From: Streptomyces sp. 1222.5
GTDB lineage: Bacteria; Actinomycetota; Actinomycetes; Streptomycetales; Streptomycetaceae
NCBI RefSeq assembly: GCF_900105245.1
Contig: NZ_FNSZ01000001.1
Span: 434,001 to 498,000, forward strand
DNA: 64,000 nt
Direction: 5' to 3'
Position numbers and translations under genes: made by a program. Below the pieces are notes generated by a model. That model was not told the DNA's origin and did no database searches. It saw nothing but the letters and a program-made list of their open reading frames with translations. Numbering within the stretch: position 1 is the first letter of the stretch; every line of letters begins with the position of its first letter. Below, in pieces: positions 43,708 to 52,382 of the stretch.

Positions 43708-43730
43708 CCTGACCAGTCGAACTGGTCAGG
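43708..43730. promoter_or_regulatory. Palindromic operator, probable GntR site
   Basis: CCTGACCAGT, CGA, ACTGGTCAGG: a perfect 10-bp inverted repeat with a 3-base centre, between the GH16 and GntR genes. Half-site ACTGGTCAG recurs at 43838. Confidence 0.85.
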
Positions 43731-43825
43731 TGACCTCTCGTAGAGGAGAAAGTGGCATAGACCAAACGCGCCGTCAACTCCCAGGCGGCACACTTTAGTT
43801 GTGGATCAGCGTCGGTGCGTGGTCA

Positions 43826-43846
43826 ACTGGACAGGTAACTGGTCAG
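43826..43846 (+). repeat. Tandem half-sites before the GntR gene
   Basis: ACTGGACAG (43826-43834) and ACTGGTCAG (43838-43846) are 12 bases apart in direct orientation and match the half-site of the palindrome at 43708-43730. They lie 22 bases before the GntR start, suggesting autoregulation. Confidence 0.7.
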
Positions 43847-43867
43847 CCGGCGTTGAGGGGGCGGAAG

Positions 43868-44713
43868 GTGGACGCCGACGAGAAGAGGGGCGCGCCGGGG
43901 GCGGTGCTGAAACGTGAACGCGTGCGCGAGCACATCCTCGAACTCATCGAGGCGCGGCGCCCCGGCGATCCCATCCCCTCCGAGCGCACGCTCTGCGCGC
44001 ACCTCGGCGTCTCCCGGCCCACGTTGCGCACGGCGGTCGACGAACTCGTCACCGCGGGCCTTCTCGTCCGCGAACACGGGCGCGGCATGTTCGTCGCGCC
44101 GGAGAAGATCACCCAGGAACTCGTCTCCCCGGGACACGCGTTGGCCGTGACCCAGGCCGCGGGCGCCTGGTCCAGCCGGCTGCTCGAATTCACCACCATG
44201 GCGGCCGGGGCTCGCGTCGGCCGCAAGCTGCGTCTTTCACCGGCCGCCGACATCGTCTACGTTGCCCGGCTGCGCCTCGTCGACGGCGCACCCATGGCCA
44301 TCGAGCACCTGCACATCCGGGCCGACCTCGTCCCGGGCCTCAGCTCCCAGGAGTTGGAGAGTGGGGATCTCTACGAGCATCTGCGTGAACACCACGCCGT
44401 GCACGTCCGCGAAGCCGTCCAGGCGATCGAACCGACCGTCGTCACGCGCGCAGAGGCAGAACTCCTCGGCGTGCCGGAGCTGTCGCCCGCCCTGTTGTTC
44501 GAACGGCTCACCTCGGACGCGGACGGACGGCCCGTCGAGTACGTCCATTCGCTCTACCGGGGTGACCGCTACCGCATCGTCTCCCGGCTCACCCTGGGCC
44601 CGGCCGCGAACCCTCCCGACCCGCTGCCGGGGCATCATCCGGGCATCCCGCCGGGGGACTTCGCCCACCGCGACCCGGTCGTCTCCTCCACCCGGGGCGA
44701 CGTGCAGGCGTAG
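43868..44713 (+). CDS. GntR-family regulator with UTRA domain
   Basis: The 281-residue protein has a winged helix (REHILELIEARRPGDPIPSERTLCAHLGVSRPTLRTAVDELVTAGLLVREHGRGMFV, given here as the N-terminal 35-95 region) and a UTRA effector domain (VYVARLRLVDGAPMAIEHLHI, SALLFERLTSD-like PALLFERLTSDADGRPVEY). HutC-type GntR proteins sense sugars or amino-acid derivatives. GTG 43868 is preceded by GAGGGG; an earlier GTG (43799) would include the operator half-sites within the gene and is rejected. It likely represses itself and the divergent GH16 gene. Confidence 0.92.
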   Translation: MDADEKRGAPGAVLKRERVREHILELIEARRPGDPIPSERTLCAHLGVSRPTLRTAVDELVTAGLLVREHGRGMFVAPEKITQELVSPGHALAVTQAAGAWSSRLLEFTTMAAGARVGRKLRLSPAADIVYVARLRLVDGAPMAIEHLHIRADLVPGLSSQELESGDLYEHLREHHAVHVREAVQAIEPTVVTRAEAELLGVPELSPALLFERLTSDADGRPVEYVHSLYRGDRYRIVSRLTLGPAANPPDPLPGHHPGIPPGDFAHRDPVVSSTRGDVQA

Positions 44714-44912
44714 CAGTTCCACGTACCCGTTCGACTGATCAAAGGTGAGGGGCATTCGGGGAGACCAAGCGCCGGCTCCTGACCCGTCTCACGGCGGCCG
44801 GTACGGCACCCTGCGACGGGTCTCCAGGCCGCGTGGGAGCCGACGTCGGGCGTGGACCTACTGAGTACGAGAACTCATGTGCGCCGGGACGGCGGCTGGC
44901 AGGCTCACCTGC

Positions 44913-45839
44913 ATGACAAGCGGCAGAGGGGCGTTGACGGCCCTGCATCTCTTCCTGGTCTGGGCGACGACGGCGGCCGCGATGCCGGCGCTCGGCTACG
45001 CGTTGGTGGTGGCGGGCTGGGGCGGTGGCGCCGGGGCAGCGGTGCCCGTCCTCGTGCTGGGTGTGCCGATCACGGTGGTCCTCCTGGCCATGGCGGGCCT
45101 ACCGGCGAGGACCGTGGTCCCCTTGTGCGGCTCGGCAGGCCGACGGGTCGGGTGGGCGGTGGCGGTCTTCGCCCTCGGCACGCCGGGTGTCCTGGCCGGG
45201 CTGGCCGCCTACAGCGGGGACGTCGACCTGGGGAGCGCCGGCACACGGATCGCGTTGACGGGGGTGCCGTACGCCGTCGCCGCGGCGTTCTTCGTGCCGA
45301 ACCCGTGGGTCCGGCTGGGAGCGGTGGCCGCGCTGGCGGCCGGCCTGGTCTACGGGGGCTTCGTCGGCCCGGCGCAGGCGCGGCAGCGCCATCACACGGC
45401 GGAGATCGCCCGCTACCGGGAGCATCGTGGACTGCTGTACCTGGGCGCGGCGCCGCCCGGCATGCGGGTGTCCCGAGCCGTGGTCGGGCCCGCCTCCTTC
45501 ATCGTGGACTACCGCCCTGTGCGGGAGGGATACGAGTCGGGGTACGTGGGCCTGGTGGTGCGCTCACCGCTCACGCGGGCACCCCGATGCCCGGAGCCCG
45601 CCGACAAGGGCACGACCTGCACGGTGAACGCGCACGGTGTGATGCGCGTGATCCGCCGTCTCCCCGGCGGCGCCCTCGCCGTCACCCTCATTCGCCGCCA
45701 CCACGACGCGGAGGTCGAGGTCAGCAGCCAGTCCCTCGACGAACCCGGCCTGCGCCGCCTGCTGCACACGTTGCACCCGCTGTCGGACGCGGAGCTGGAA
45801 TCGCTGATGCGGGAGAAGGTGATCAGCCAGGGCTACTGA
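44913..45839 (+). CDS. Multi-helix membrane protein of unknown function (308 aa)
   Basis: The first half has about five hydrophobic helices (LFLVWATTAAAMPALGYALVVAGW, AVPVLVLGVPITVVLLAMAG, VGWAVAVFALGTPGVLAGLA, GVPYAVAAAFFV and AVAALAAGLVYGGFVG). The second half is soluble and probably extracytoplasmic, with two cysteines (APRCPEPADKGTTCTVN) that could pair. No family assigned. An in-frame ATG at 44877 is an alternative start; neither has a good ribosome site. Confidence 0.7.
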   Translation: MTSGRGALTALHLFLVWATTAAAMPALGYALVVAGWGGGAGAAVPVLVLGVPITVVLLAMAGLPARTVVPLCGSAGRRVGWAVAVFALGTPGVLAGLAAYSGDVDLGSAGTRIALTGVPYAVAAAFFVPNPWVRLGAVAALAAGLVYGGFVGPAQARQRHHTAEIARYREHRGLLYLGAAPPGMRVSRAVVGPASFIVDYRPVREGYESGYVGLVVRSPLTRAPRCPEPADKGTTCTVNAHGVMRVIRRLPGGALAVTLIRRHHDAEVEVSSQSLDEPGLRRLLHTLHPLSDAELESLMREKVISQGY

Positions 45840-45953
45840 GCCGGGCCGCCTCGGGCCGAGTACCCACCGGCGCCGGCAGCGGTCGGCGTCGCGCAGGACG
45901 ACCCTGTGCGTGTTGGATGGGCACAGACGGTGTGCGTCCACGCTGAGGAGGAG

Positions 45954-46799
45954 ATGGTGCTCGGAAGAAGCACTCGGCTGTTCGCGGGCGCCCTGACCGC
46001 GGTCTGCATGGTGCTCATCGGCTCCAGCGCGCCGAACAGCGCCCTCCTCGCCAGGCCACTGCCGATCGACGCCGCCAAGGCCGTCGTACCGAATCGCGTC
46101 ATGACGTGGTACATCTGCAATCCCTGCAATCGGAGCGGGTACAACCTCGGCCGGGCAGCGGAGATCGCCACGTACGCGCCCCAGGTCATCGGCCTGCAGG
46201 AAGCGTGCGTGCGTGACGTCGAGGAGATCCGGAAGCTTCTGAAGAACCTGTACGGGTTGGACTACCAAGTCGAGTACGGGACCGTGCTGCGGAACTGGAA
46301 CCGCTGCGGGGGTCTGCCGTGGCGACCGGGAGCCTACGGCCAGGCCATCCTCTCGGCGGCACCCATGACCGCGCGCGTCAGCGTCGAATATCCCGACGGC
46401 GGATCCGAGGACCGTGGGTACATGGCGGTCACCGCCCTCGTGGACGGCCGGCCCGTCCGCGTCTTCAACACCCACCTCGCCCAACGACGTCAGGAGGCGG
46501 TCCGGGCGGACCAGGTGGACGTGCTCGCCCCACAAGTCGCCCGGTACGACCGCGTGATCGTGCTCGGCGACTTCAACTCCGTGCCGTCCGCCGCCGAACT
46601 CCGGCGGATGTGGGCGCTGGCCTCGGATGCGGATCCCCATTGCCGGCCCTCGCCCGCCGACGCCTGTGAGACGACCACCGACTGGCACAGCAAGTTCGAC
46701 TACGTGTTCCTGCGCGGCATCGCCCCACTCGCGCACGGTGTGCACCCGAGCCCGTACTCGGACCACCACCTCTTCCGCACCGACCTGGGGCCGGCCTGA
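45954..46799 (+). CDS. Secreted endonuclease/exonuclease/phosphatase-fold protein
   Basis: The 281-residue product has a signal peptide (LFAGALTAVCMVLIGSSAPNSALL) and an EEP fold. The metal-binding Glu is in QVIGLQEACV, with VFNTHLAQRRQEAVRADQV, VIVLGDFNSVPSAAE (GDFN) and a C-terminal catalytic SDHHLF. Four cysteines (WYICNPCNRSG, RNWNRCGG, DPHCRPSPADACE) suit an extracellular enzyme with disulfides. Likely a DNase- or sphingomyelinase-type phosphodiesterase; the substrate cannot be told. GAGGAGGAG directly abuts ATG 45954, so translation may begin at GTG 45957. Confidence 0.85.
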   Translation: MVLGRSTRLFAGALTAVCMVLIGSSAPNSALLARPLPIDAAKAVVPNRVMTWYICNPCNRSGYNLGRAAEIATYAPQVIGLQEACVRDVEEIRKLLKNLYGLDYQVEYGTVLRNWNRCGGLPWRPGAYGQAILSAAPMTARVSVEYPDGGSEDRGYMAVTALVDGRPVRVFNTHLAQRRQEAVRADQVDVLAPQVARYDRVIVLGDFNSVPSAAELRRMWALASDADPHCRPSPADACETTTDWHSKFDYVFLRGIAPLAHGVHPSPYSDHHLFRTDLGPA

Positions 46800-46847
46800 G
46801 GCGTGTACCGCCGGATCAACCGCTGTCCGCCGGGCGGAAAAAGCAAA

Positions 46848-46871
46848 GGCAAGGAGAGACCTCTCCTTGCC
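46848..46871 (+). terminator. Terminator after the phosphodiesterase gene
   Basis: Perfect inverted repeat GGCAAGGAGAG/CTCTCCTTGCC with a 2-base centre, 48 bases after the stop. Confidence 0.75.
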
Positions 46872-46894
46872 GTACTCAAGTTATAGCGCGTCGG

Positions 46895-46913
46895 GGGGCT
46901 TGCGGCAAGACCC
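46895..46913. promoter_or_regulatory. Rifamycin-associated element (RAE)
   Basis: GGGGCTTGCGGCAAGACCC, a 19-bp imperfect inverted repeat (one mismatched pair) 55 bases before the rifampin phosphotransferase gene. This matches the element known to precede rifamycin-inactivating genes in actinomycetes and to mediate rifamycin induction. Confidence 0.9.
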
Positions 46914-46968
46914 GGGTCACGGCGCAGAATCGTCGGCCGATGCCACAACCTGCAGAAAAGGGAGCGCA

Positions 46969-49566
46969 GTGATCGAGCGGTACGTGTTGGATCTTCAAGA
47001 GGCCGACGAGAATCAGGTCCCGCTCGTGGGTGGCAAGGGCGCGCACCTGGGCGGGCTGACGCGGATCGAGGGGATCCGCGTACCGGACGGCTTCTGCGTG
47101 ACGACGGACGCCTTCCGGCGGATGATGGCGGAGGCTCCGTCGATCGATGATCAGCTCGCTCGGCTGTCGCGCTCGAACCCGGACGACCGGGAGACGATCC
47201 GCACACTCAGTGCGGAGATTCGCCGGACCGTCGAGGGGATCGCCGTCCCGGACGATCTCGCGACGGCGGTCACCCGCGCGCTCGCCCGGCTCGGTGCGGA
47301 GACCGCCTGTGCCGTCCGGTCCAGCGCGACGGCGGAGGACCTGCCGACGGCCTCCTTCGCCGGCCAGCAGGACACGTACCTGAACGTGGTGGGGCCGACG
47401 GCGATCCTCCGGCACATCAGCCGGTGCTGGGCCTCGCTGTTCACCGAGCGGGCCGTGACCTACCGTCAACGCAACGGCATCGACCACCGTACGGTCCAGA
47501 TGGCCGTGGTCGTCCAGCGGATGGTCTTCCCGCACGCGGCAGGCATCCTGTTCACCGCCGACCCCGTCACGGGGAACCGGACGGTCGCCACCGTGGACGC
47601 CGGCTTCGGCCTCGGCGAGGCCCTGGTCTCCGGCCTGGTGAACCCGGACGTCTTCACGGTGCGGCACGGCGAAGTCGTCGCCAGGACGATCGCCGTCAAA
47701 CAGCGTGCCGTGCACGCCCTGCCGGCCGGCGGAACGCGGGAGGTGGCGGTCGACCCGCCGCGGCAGGAGCAGCCGGTGCTGACGGATGCGCAGGTCGTGC
47801 GGCTCGTGGGGCTCGGGCGGCGGATCGAAGCGCATTTCGGCCGCCCGCAGGACATCGAATGGTGCCTGGCCGACGACGGCTTCCAGATCGTGCAGAGCCG
47901 GCCGATCACCACGCTGTTCCCCGTTCCCGACATCGGCGACCAGGAGAACCACGTCTACGTCTCCGTCGGCCACCAGCAGATGATGACCGACGCCATGAAG
48001 CCTCTCGGGCTCTCCATGTGGCAGCTGACGGCCATGGTGCCGATGCACGAGGCCGGCGGGCGGCTGTTCGTGGACGTCACCCGGCGCCTGGCCTCCCCCG
48101 CGAGCCGCGCCGGCCTCCTGGACGTCATGGGCAGGGGCGATCCGCTGGTCAGGGACGCACTCGAGACCGTCCTCGATCGCGCCGATTTCGTCCCGTCGCT
48201 CCCGGACGCGAGCCCCGGCGGGCCGCCTGCGGGCGGCGGGTCCGCCCCGATCGCGACCGATCCGGCCGTCGTCACCGAGCTGATCGAGCGCAGCGAGGCG
48301 TCCCTCGCTGCCCTGGAACGCGACATCCGGACGAAGACCGGACCGGCACTGTTCGACTTCCTGCTGGAGGCCTTCGAGGAGCACAAGCGAGTCCTCGGTG
48401 ATCCGCTGAGCATCCAGGCGATCATGGCGGGCATGGAGGCCACCTGGTGGCTCAACGACCGGCTGCGAGAGTGGCTGGGCGAGAAGAACGCGGCCGACAC
48501 GCTCACGCTGTCCGCCCCCGACAACGTCACCTCGGAGATGGGCCTGGCGCTGCTCGACGTGGCGGACGTGATCCGTCCGCACCCCGAGGTGGTGGAGTTC
48601 CTCCAGGGCGTCGAGGACGAGGGGTTCCTGGACGAGCTGGCGAAGCTCGCGGGCGGGACCGAAGCACGTGACGCCATCGAGGCCTACCTCGACCGGTACG
48701 GCATGCGCTGCGTCGGCGAGATCGACATCACGAGGCCGCGCTGGCGCGAGCGGCCCGGCACGCTCGTGCCCGTGATCCTGGACAACGTCAGGAACTTCGA
48801 ACCCGGTGCGGCCGAGCGGCGCTTCGAGCTCGGGCGCCGGAAGGCACGGCAGAAGGAACAGGACGTGCTGGCACGCCTGCGGACCCTGCCGGACGGGGAC
48901 CGGAAGGCCGACGAGACCAAGCGGATGATCGACCGGGTCCGCACCTTCATCGGGTACCGGGAGTACCCGAAGTACGGCATCGTCAGCCGCTACCTCGTCT
49001 ACAAGCAGGCCCTGCTGGCGGAGGCCGAACGCCTCGTACGGGCCGGTGTGATCCCCGAGCGGGAGGACGTTTTCCACCTCACGTTCCAGGAGTTCCACGA
49101 CGCCGTGCGCTCGAACCGGGTGGACCTGCGGCTGATCCAGCGGCGCAAGGACGCGTTCCGGTCGTACCAGGCGCTCACACCGCCCCGGGTGCTCACCTCG
49201 GACGGCGAGGCCGTCACCGGGGCGTACCGGCGCGACGACGTGCCGGCCGGCGCCCTGATCGGGCTCCCCGTCTCCGCAGGGACAGTCGAGGGAAGGGCCC
49301 GCGTCGTCCTCGACATGGCGGACGCCGATCTCGAAGCGGGCGACATCCTGGTCACGGCCTTCACGGACCCCAGTTGGTCCCCGCTGTTCGTCGGCATCGC
49401 GGGCCTGGTGACGGAGGTGGGCGGTCTGATGACCCATGGCGCGGTGATCGCCCGGGAGTACGGCTTGCCGGCCATCGTGGGGGTGGAGCAGGCCACCCGG
49501 CTGATCCGGGACGGGCAGCGGATCCGCGTGCACGGCACCGACGGGTACGTGGAGATCCTCTCGTGA
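46969..49566 (+). CDS. rph: Rifampin phosphotransferase
   Basis: The 865-residue protein has the three-part Rph architecture. An ATP-binding PEP-synthase-like domain comes first (LVGGKGAHLGGLTRI, ACAVRSSATAEDLPTASFAGQQDTYLN, DPVTGNRTVATVDAGFGLGEALVSG, DIEWCLADDGFQIVQSRPITTLFP). A large helical rifamycin-binding domain follows (DAMKPLGLSMWQLTAM, YLDRYGMRCVGEIDITRPRW). Last is the swivelling phosphohistidine domain with GGLMTHGAVIAREYGLPAIVGV (catalytic His about 823). The enzyme transfers a phosphate from ATP to the rifamycin ansa hydroxyl and inactivates it. GTG 46969 is preceded by GGGAG. The upstream RAE supports this assignment over plain PEP synthase. Confidence 0.95.
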   Translation: MIERYVLDLQEADENQVPLVGGKGAHLGGLTRIEGIRVPDGFCVTTDAFRRMMAEAPSIDDQLARLSRSNPDDRETIRTLSAEIRRTVEGIAVPDDLATAVTRALARLGAETACAVRSSATAEDLPTASFAGQQDTYLNVVGPTAILRHISRCWASLFTERAVTYRQRNGIDHRTVQMAVVVQRMVFPHAAGILFTADPVTGNRTVATVDAGFGLGEALVSGLVNPDVFTVRHGEVVARTIAVKQRAVHALPAGGTREVAVDPPRQEQPVLTDAQVVRLVGLGRRIEAHFGRPQDIEWCLADDGFQIVQSRPITTLFPVPDIGDQENHVYVSVGHQQMMTDAMKPLGLSMWQLTAMVPMHEAGGRLFVDVTRRLASPASRAGLLDVMGRGDPLVRDALETVLDRADFVPSLPDASPGGPPAGGGSAPIATDPAVVTELIERSEASLAALERDIRTKTGPALFDFLLEAFEEHKRVLGDPLSIQAIMAGMEATWWLNDRLREWLGEKNAADTLTLSAPDNVTSEMGLALLDVADVIRPHPEVVEFLQGVEDEGFLDELAKLAGGTEARDAIEAYLDRYGMRCVGEIDITRPRWRERPGTLVPVILDNVRNFEPGAAERRFELGRRKARQKEQDVLARLRTLPDGDRKADETKRMIDRVRTFIGYREYPKYGIVSRYLVYKQALLAEAERLVRAGVIPEREDVFHLTFQEFHDAVRSNRVDLRLIQRRKDAFRSYQALTPPRVLTSDGEAVTGAYRRDDVPAGALIGLPVSAGTVEGRARVVLDMADADLEAGDILVTAFTDPSWSPLFVGIAGLVTEVGGLMTHGAVIAREYGLPAIVGVEQATRLIRDGQRIRVHGTDGYVEILS

Positions 49567-49589
49567 CCGACCCAGATTCGTGAGGCCCC

Positions 49590-49626
49590 CCTCGCCGGCC
49601 CCTCGGTGGCCGAGGGGCCGGCGAGG
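49590..49626. terminator. Bidirectional terminator between rph and GH92 genes
   Basis: Perfect 17-bp stem (arms 49590-49606 and 49610-49626, starting CCTCGCCGGCCCC) with a 3-base loop, between two convergent genes. Confidence 0.9.
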
Positions 49627-49638
49627 CGTGGACCGGCG

Positions 49639-52026
49639 TCACTTCAGGGCGGGAGGTGCCGCTTCCCTGCCGGTGCCCCAGGAGGAGGGCGTCGAGCCGA
49701 CCTGGAAGGACAGTTCGCGCAGCCGGCGGAGGTTCTCGGTGGTCAGGTACGTCTTGCCGTAGGCGGTGCCGTCCGTCCGCGCGGACTGGATGTAGCGCTG
49801 GGTGTCCGAGGTGCCCGGCGCGCGCACGGTCAGCCGGCCCTGCGGGTAGTAGCGGCGGTCGAGCGTGATCTCGACGCGTTCGAAGACGGGCGTGGACAGG
49901 CCCCAGGTGTCGGTGCCGGGCTGCACCGGGAAGAGGCCGATGGACGAGAGGACGTTCCAGGCCGACATGGTGCCCAGGTCGTCGTTACCGGTCATACCGG
50001 TCGGCGCGTCCGTGAACAGGGTCAGTGCCGCGTGGACCACGTCGGTCGTCTTCCAGGGCTGCCCGGTCGAGAGGTAGGTGTAGGGAGCGATCAGGTCCGG
50101 TTCGTTCTGCGGGTTGTACTTGTCCGCGTTGTAGTAGTCGTACGGCCCGTTGACCCACACCTCGCGGGCGGTCTTCGCGGGGTCGGCGACCAGCTCGTCG
50201 TAGGCGAAGAAGGAGTCGAGCCGCTGGTTGGCGGCGTCCTTGCCGCCGATCAGGTCGATCATGCCGGGCAGATCCTGGGGCACCAGCCACTGGTACTGCC
50301 ACGACGTCCCCTCGTGGAAACCCTCGCTGCGGGCCGGGTCCGCCGGTCCGGTGAAGGCGCCCGAGGCGTCGCGCGCGCGGAAGAACCCGGTCGACCGGTC
50401 GTAGATCTTCCGGTAGTTGCGTGCCCGCTCGGTGTACCGCTGTGCGTCCGCGCGGTGTCCCAGGTCCTTGGCCATCTGCCCGAGCATGGCGTCGGACAGG
50501 GCGTACTCCAGGGTGGCCGAGGCGCCGTGGTCGTAGTCGGAGTCGCCGGGCTTGGCGTGCGGCCGGCCCTTGATGTAGGGAGCGAAGCCGTCGGCGATGT
50601 ACTCCTTGTTGGCCTCACGGCCGACGGGAGCGGAGTCGGCGGGCGGGACGCCGTCGGCGTTCCGCTTCAGCGCCCGGTAGGCGTCCTCCTCGTGCCCTTT
50701 CAGCAGCCCCTGCTGGTAGGCGTTGGTGAGGAAGGGGGTGACGGGGTCACCGGTCATGATGTTGGTCTCGACCGTGCCGTACCCCCACTTGGGCAGCCAG
50801 CCGCTGTCCTTGTCGATACGGATCACGGACAGCGCCATGTCACGTGCTTCACGAGGCGCCAACAGGGACAGCAGCTGGGTCTGGGTCCGGTAGGTGTCCC
50901 ACAGCGACCAGTTCTGGTAGTAGGTGAAGTCCTCCGCGCGGTGCACCTTCTGGTCCCAGCCGGTGTAGCGGCCGTCGGCATCGCTGCCGATGTTCGGTGC
51001 GAGGAACGAGCGGTACAGCGAGGAGTAGAACGTCCGCCGCAGGGTCGTGCTGCCGCCCTGGGCTCGTACGTCGTCGAGCCGGTCCTCCCAGGCGTCCACC
51101 GCGGCCCGGTGGGCCTTGTCGAAGGAACGGCCGCCCTCGGCACGGAGGTTGAGATCCGCCCCTCGCGCGTCGACGTACGACAGCGCGGTGGTCGCCTCGA
51201 CGGTACGGTCCTCGGAGGTGTCGAAGCGTACGAAGGCGCCGTTGCGTTCACCGTCCGCCTGTGACTTCTTCGAGCCGTCGGTGACGTCGGCGCCCTTCCA
51301 GGTTCCGGACGCGGTGAACGGCCGGTCGAACCGCGTGATCGTGTAGACCGTGTACGGCTTGGTGTCCTGGCAGAAGCCGCTGCCCGTGACGGCCGTCCGC
51401 ACGGTCCGGTTGTCGAGGATCTCCACCTCGGTGTGGAGCGTCTTGTGCAGCGACTGGCCGGCGTTGATGAGCACGTTGGCCTTGTCGGTGGCCGGGAACG
51501 TGTAGCGCTGCACGGCCGTGCGCTTGGTCGCGGTCAGCTCTGCCCTGACACCGCTGTCGAGGCCGACGCCGTAGTAGCCGGGCGAGGCCGTCTCGTCGTC
51601 GTGGCTGAATCCCGCGGCGTAGGTGGCGTCGTCCGTGCTGGTGATGTCGCCCGTCGTGGGCAGCACCGGGAGGTCGCCGCCCAGCCCGCAGCCGACCCCG
51701 GACAGGTGGACCATGGAGAAGCCGCGTATGTGGTCCTGTGAATAGTCGTAGCCGGTGTTGTGCCCGGTGTCGGGGGAGAACTGGACCATGCCGAACGGTA
51801 CGGCCGCGCCGGGATAGGTGTTTCCCTCGTTCTCCGTGCCGATGAAGGGGTTGACCAGATCGGTCAGCCGGTCCGCGCCGCGCGTCCCGTCGACCGCGGC
51901 GTGCGCTGCCGGTGTGACGAGTCCGGTGCCCGGCACTCCGGTGCACAGTCCCGCGCCCAGTAGAGCGGCGACCGCCAACGCGCTCAGGGAGCGCGGCCGG
52001 TGACAGCTGATGCGTTGTTTCATCAT
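49639..52026 (-). CDS. Secreted GH92 alpha-mannosidase
   Basis: The 795-residue enzyme has a signal peptide (LSALAVAALLGAGLCTGVPG) and the GH92 N-terminal hallmark DLVNPFIGTENEGNTYPGAAVPFGMVQFSPDTG. Further family motifs are MVHLSGVGCGLGGDLPVLP, YYQNWSLWDTYRTQTQLLSLL, GHEEDAYRAL and, near the end, GMTGNDDLGTMSAWNVLSSIGLFPVQPGT, which contains the catalytic acid pair. Family 92 enzymes are calcium-dependent exo-alpha-mannosidases acting on N-glycans or yeast mannan. Start is the first of two adjacent ATGs (52026). A 12-bp palindrome just upstream is a likely LacI-family operator. Confidence 0.95.
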   Translation of the reverse strand: MMKQRISCHRPRSLSALAVAALLGAGLCTGVPGTGLVTPAAHAAVDGTRGADRLTDLVNPFIGTENEGNTYPGAAVPFGMVQFSPDTGHNTGYDYSQDHIRGFSMVHLSGVGCGLGGDLPVLPTTGDITSTDDATYAAGFSHDDETASPGYYGVGLDSGVRAELTATKRTAVQRYTFPATDKANVLINAGQSLHKTLHTEVEILDNRTVRTAVTGSGFCQDTKPYTVYTITRFDRPFTASGTWKGADVTDGSKKSQADGERNGAFVRFDTSEDRTVEATTALSYVDARGADLNLRAEGGRSFDKAHRAAVDAWEDRLDDVRAQGGSTTLRRTFYSSLYRSFLAPNIGSDADGRYTGWDQKVHRAEDFTYYQNWSLWDTYRTQTQLLSLLAPREARDMALSVIRIDKDSGWLPKWGYGTVETNIMTGDPVTPFLTNAYQQGLLKGHEEDAYRALKRNADGVPPADSAPVGREANKEYIADGFAPYIKGRPHAKPGDSDYDHGASATLEYALSDAMLGQMAKDLGHRADAQRYTERARNYRKIYDRSTGFFRARDASGAFTGPADPARSEGFHEGTSWQYQWLVPQDLPGMIDLIGGKDAANQRLDSFFAYDELVADPAKTAREVWVNGPYDYYNADKYNPQNEPDLIAPYTYLSTGQPWKTTDVVHAALTLFTDAPTGMTGNDDLGTMSAWNVLSSIGLFPVQPGTDTWGLSTPVFERVEITLDRRYYPQGRLTVRAPGTSDTQRYIQSARTDGTAYGKTYLTTENLRRLRELSFQVGSTPSSWGTGREAAPPALK

Positions 52027-52382
52027 GCGCCTTTCGACAACGTTGTCAGGGCCGCGGGTCATTCTTCGTGAGCGGTATTGGGGCGTCAAGGTGGCCTACA
52101 GCGGCGGTTGTTGGGGGCTCCTGCGTTGTTCGATGGATCGGACGCACCCGGGTGCGACGGCCGATCGTCCGACGGGAGCCGGTCGGTGGACGGCCGGCCG
52201 GTCGGAGACAGCCGGGCCCGGCCGGGCTTCAGCGGCACCGTGTCGATGGCAGGTACCGATGAGGCACAGTGGGAGAGTCACTCCCACGTCCCGTCGCCCG
52301 ACGGCCCCCGCACCACGCCCCCAGGCCCCACCTGGCCGAAGCCGGCCAATGTCGATGCCAGCACTGGAGCAGGAGGACACCG
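52027..52382. other. Intergenic region between GH92 and TTA-containing membrane protein genes
   Basis: The 356 bases hold the GH92 operator (52036-52047) and an inverted repeat GTGGGAG-N5-CTCCCAC (52269-52287). That repeat resembles spread CebR half-sites but lacks the GCGC centre. No gene seen. Confidence 0.45.
52036..52047. promoter_or_regulatory. LacI-type operator before GH92 gene
   Basis: Perfect 12-bp palindrome GACAACGTTGTC, 9 bases upstream of the start codon; the central AACGTT is typical of LacI-family sites. It would block initiation or elongation of the mannosidase gene. No LacI gene is in the window. Confidence 0.75.

Larger units (their letters stand above)
43558..43867. other. 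Divergent control region between GH16 and GntR genes
   Basis: These 310 bases contain no gene. They hold a 23-bp palindrome (43708-43730) and two direct copies of ACTGGNCAG (43826-43846) just before the GntR start. Both are listed separately. Confidence 0.6.

Noticed and set aside
43799..44713. GTG at 43799 as the GntR start
   Set aside because: It would place operator half-sites inside the coding sequence and has no ribosome site; GTG 43868 follows GAGGGG.
46969..49566. Phosphoenolpyruvate synthase
   Set aside because: The central domain is of the rifampin phosphotransferase type, the protein lacks the PEP-binding C-terminal barrel, and an RAE lies upstream.
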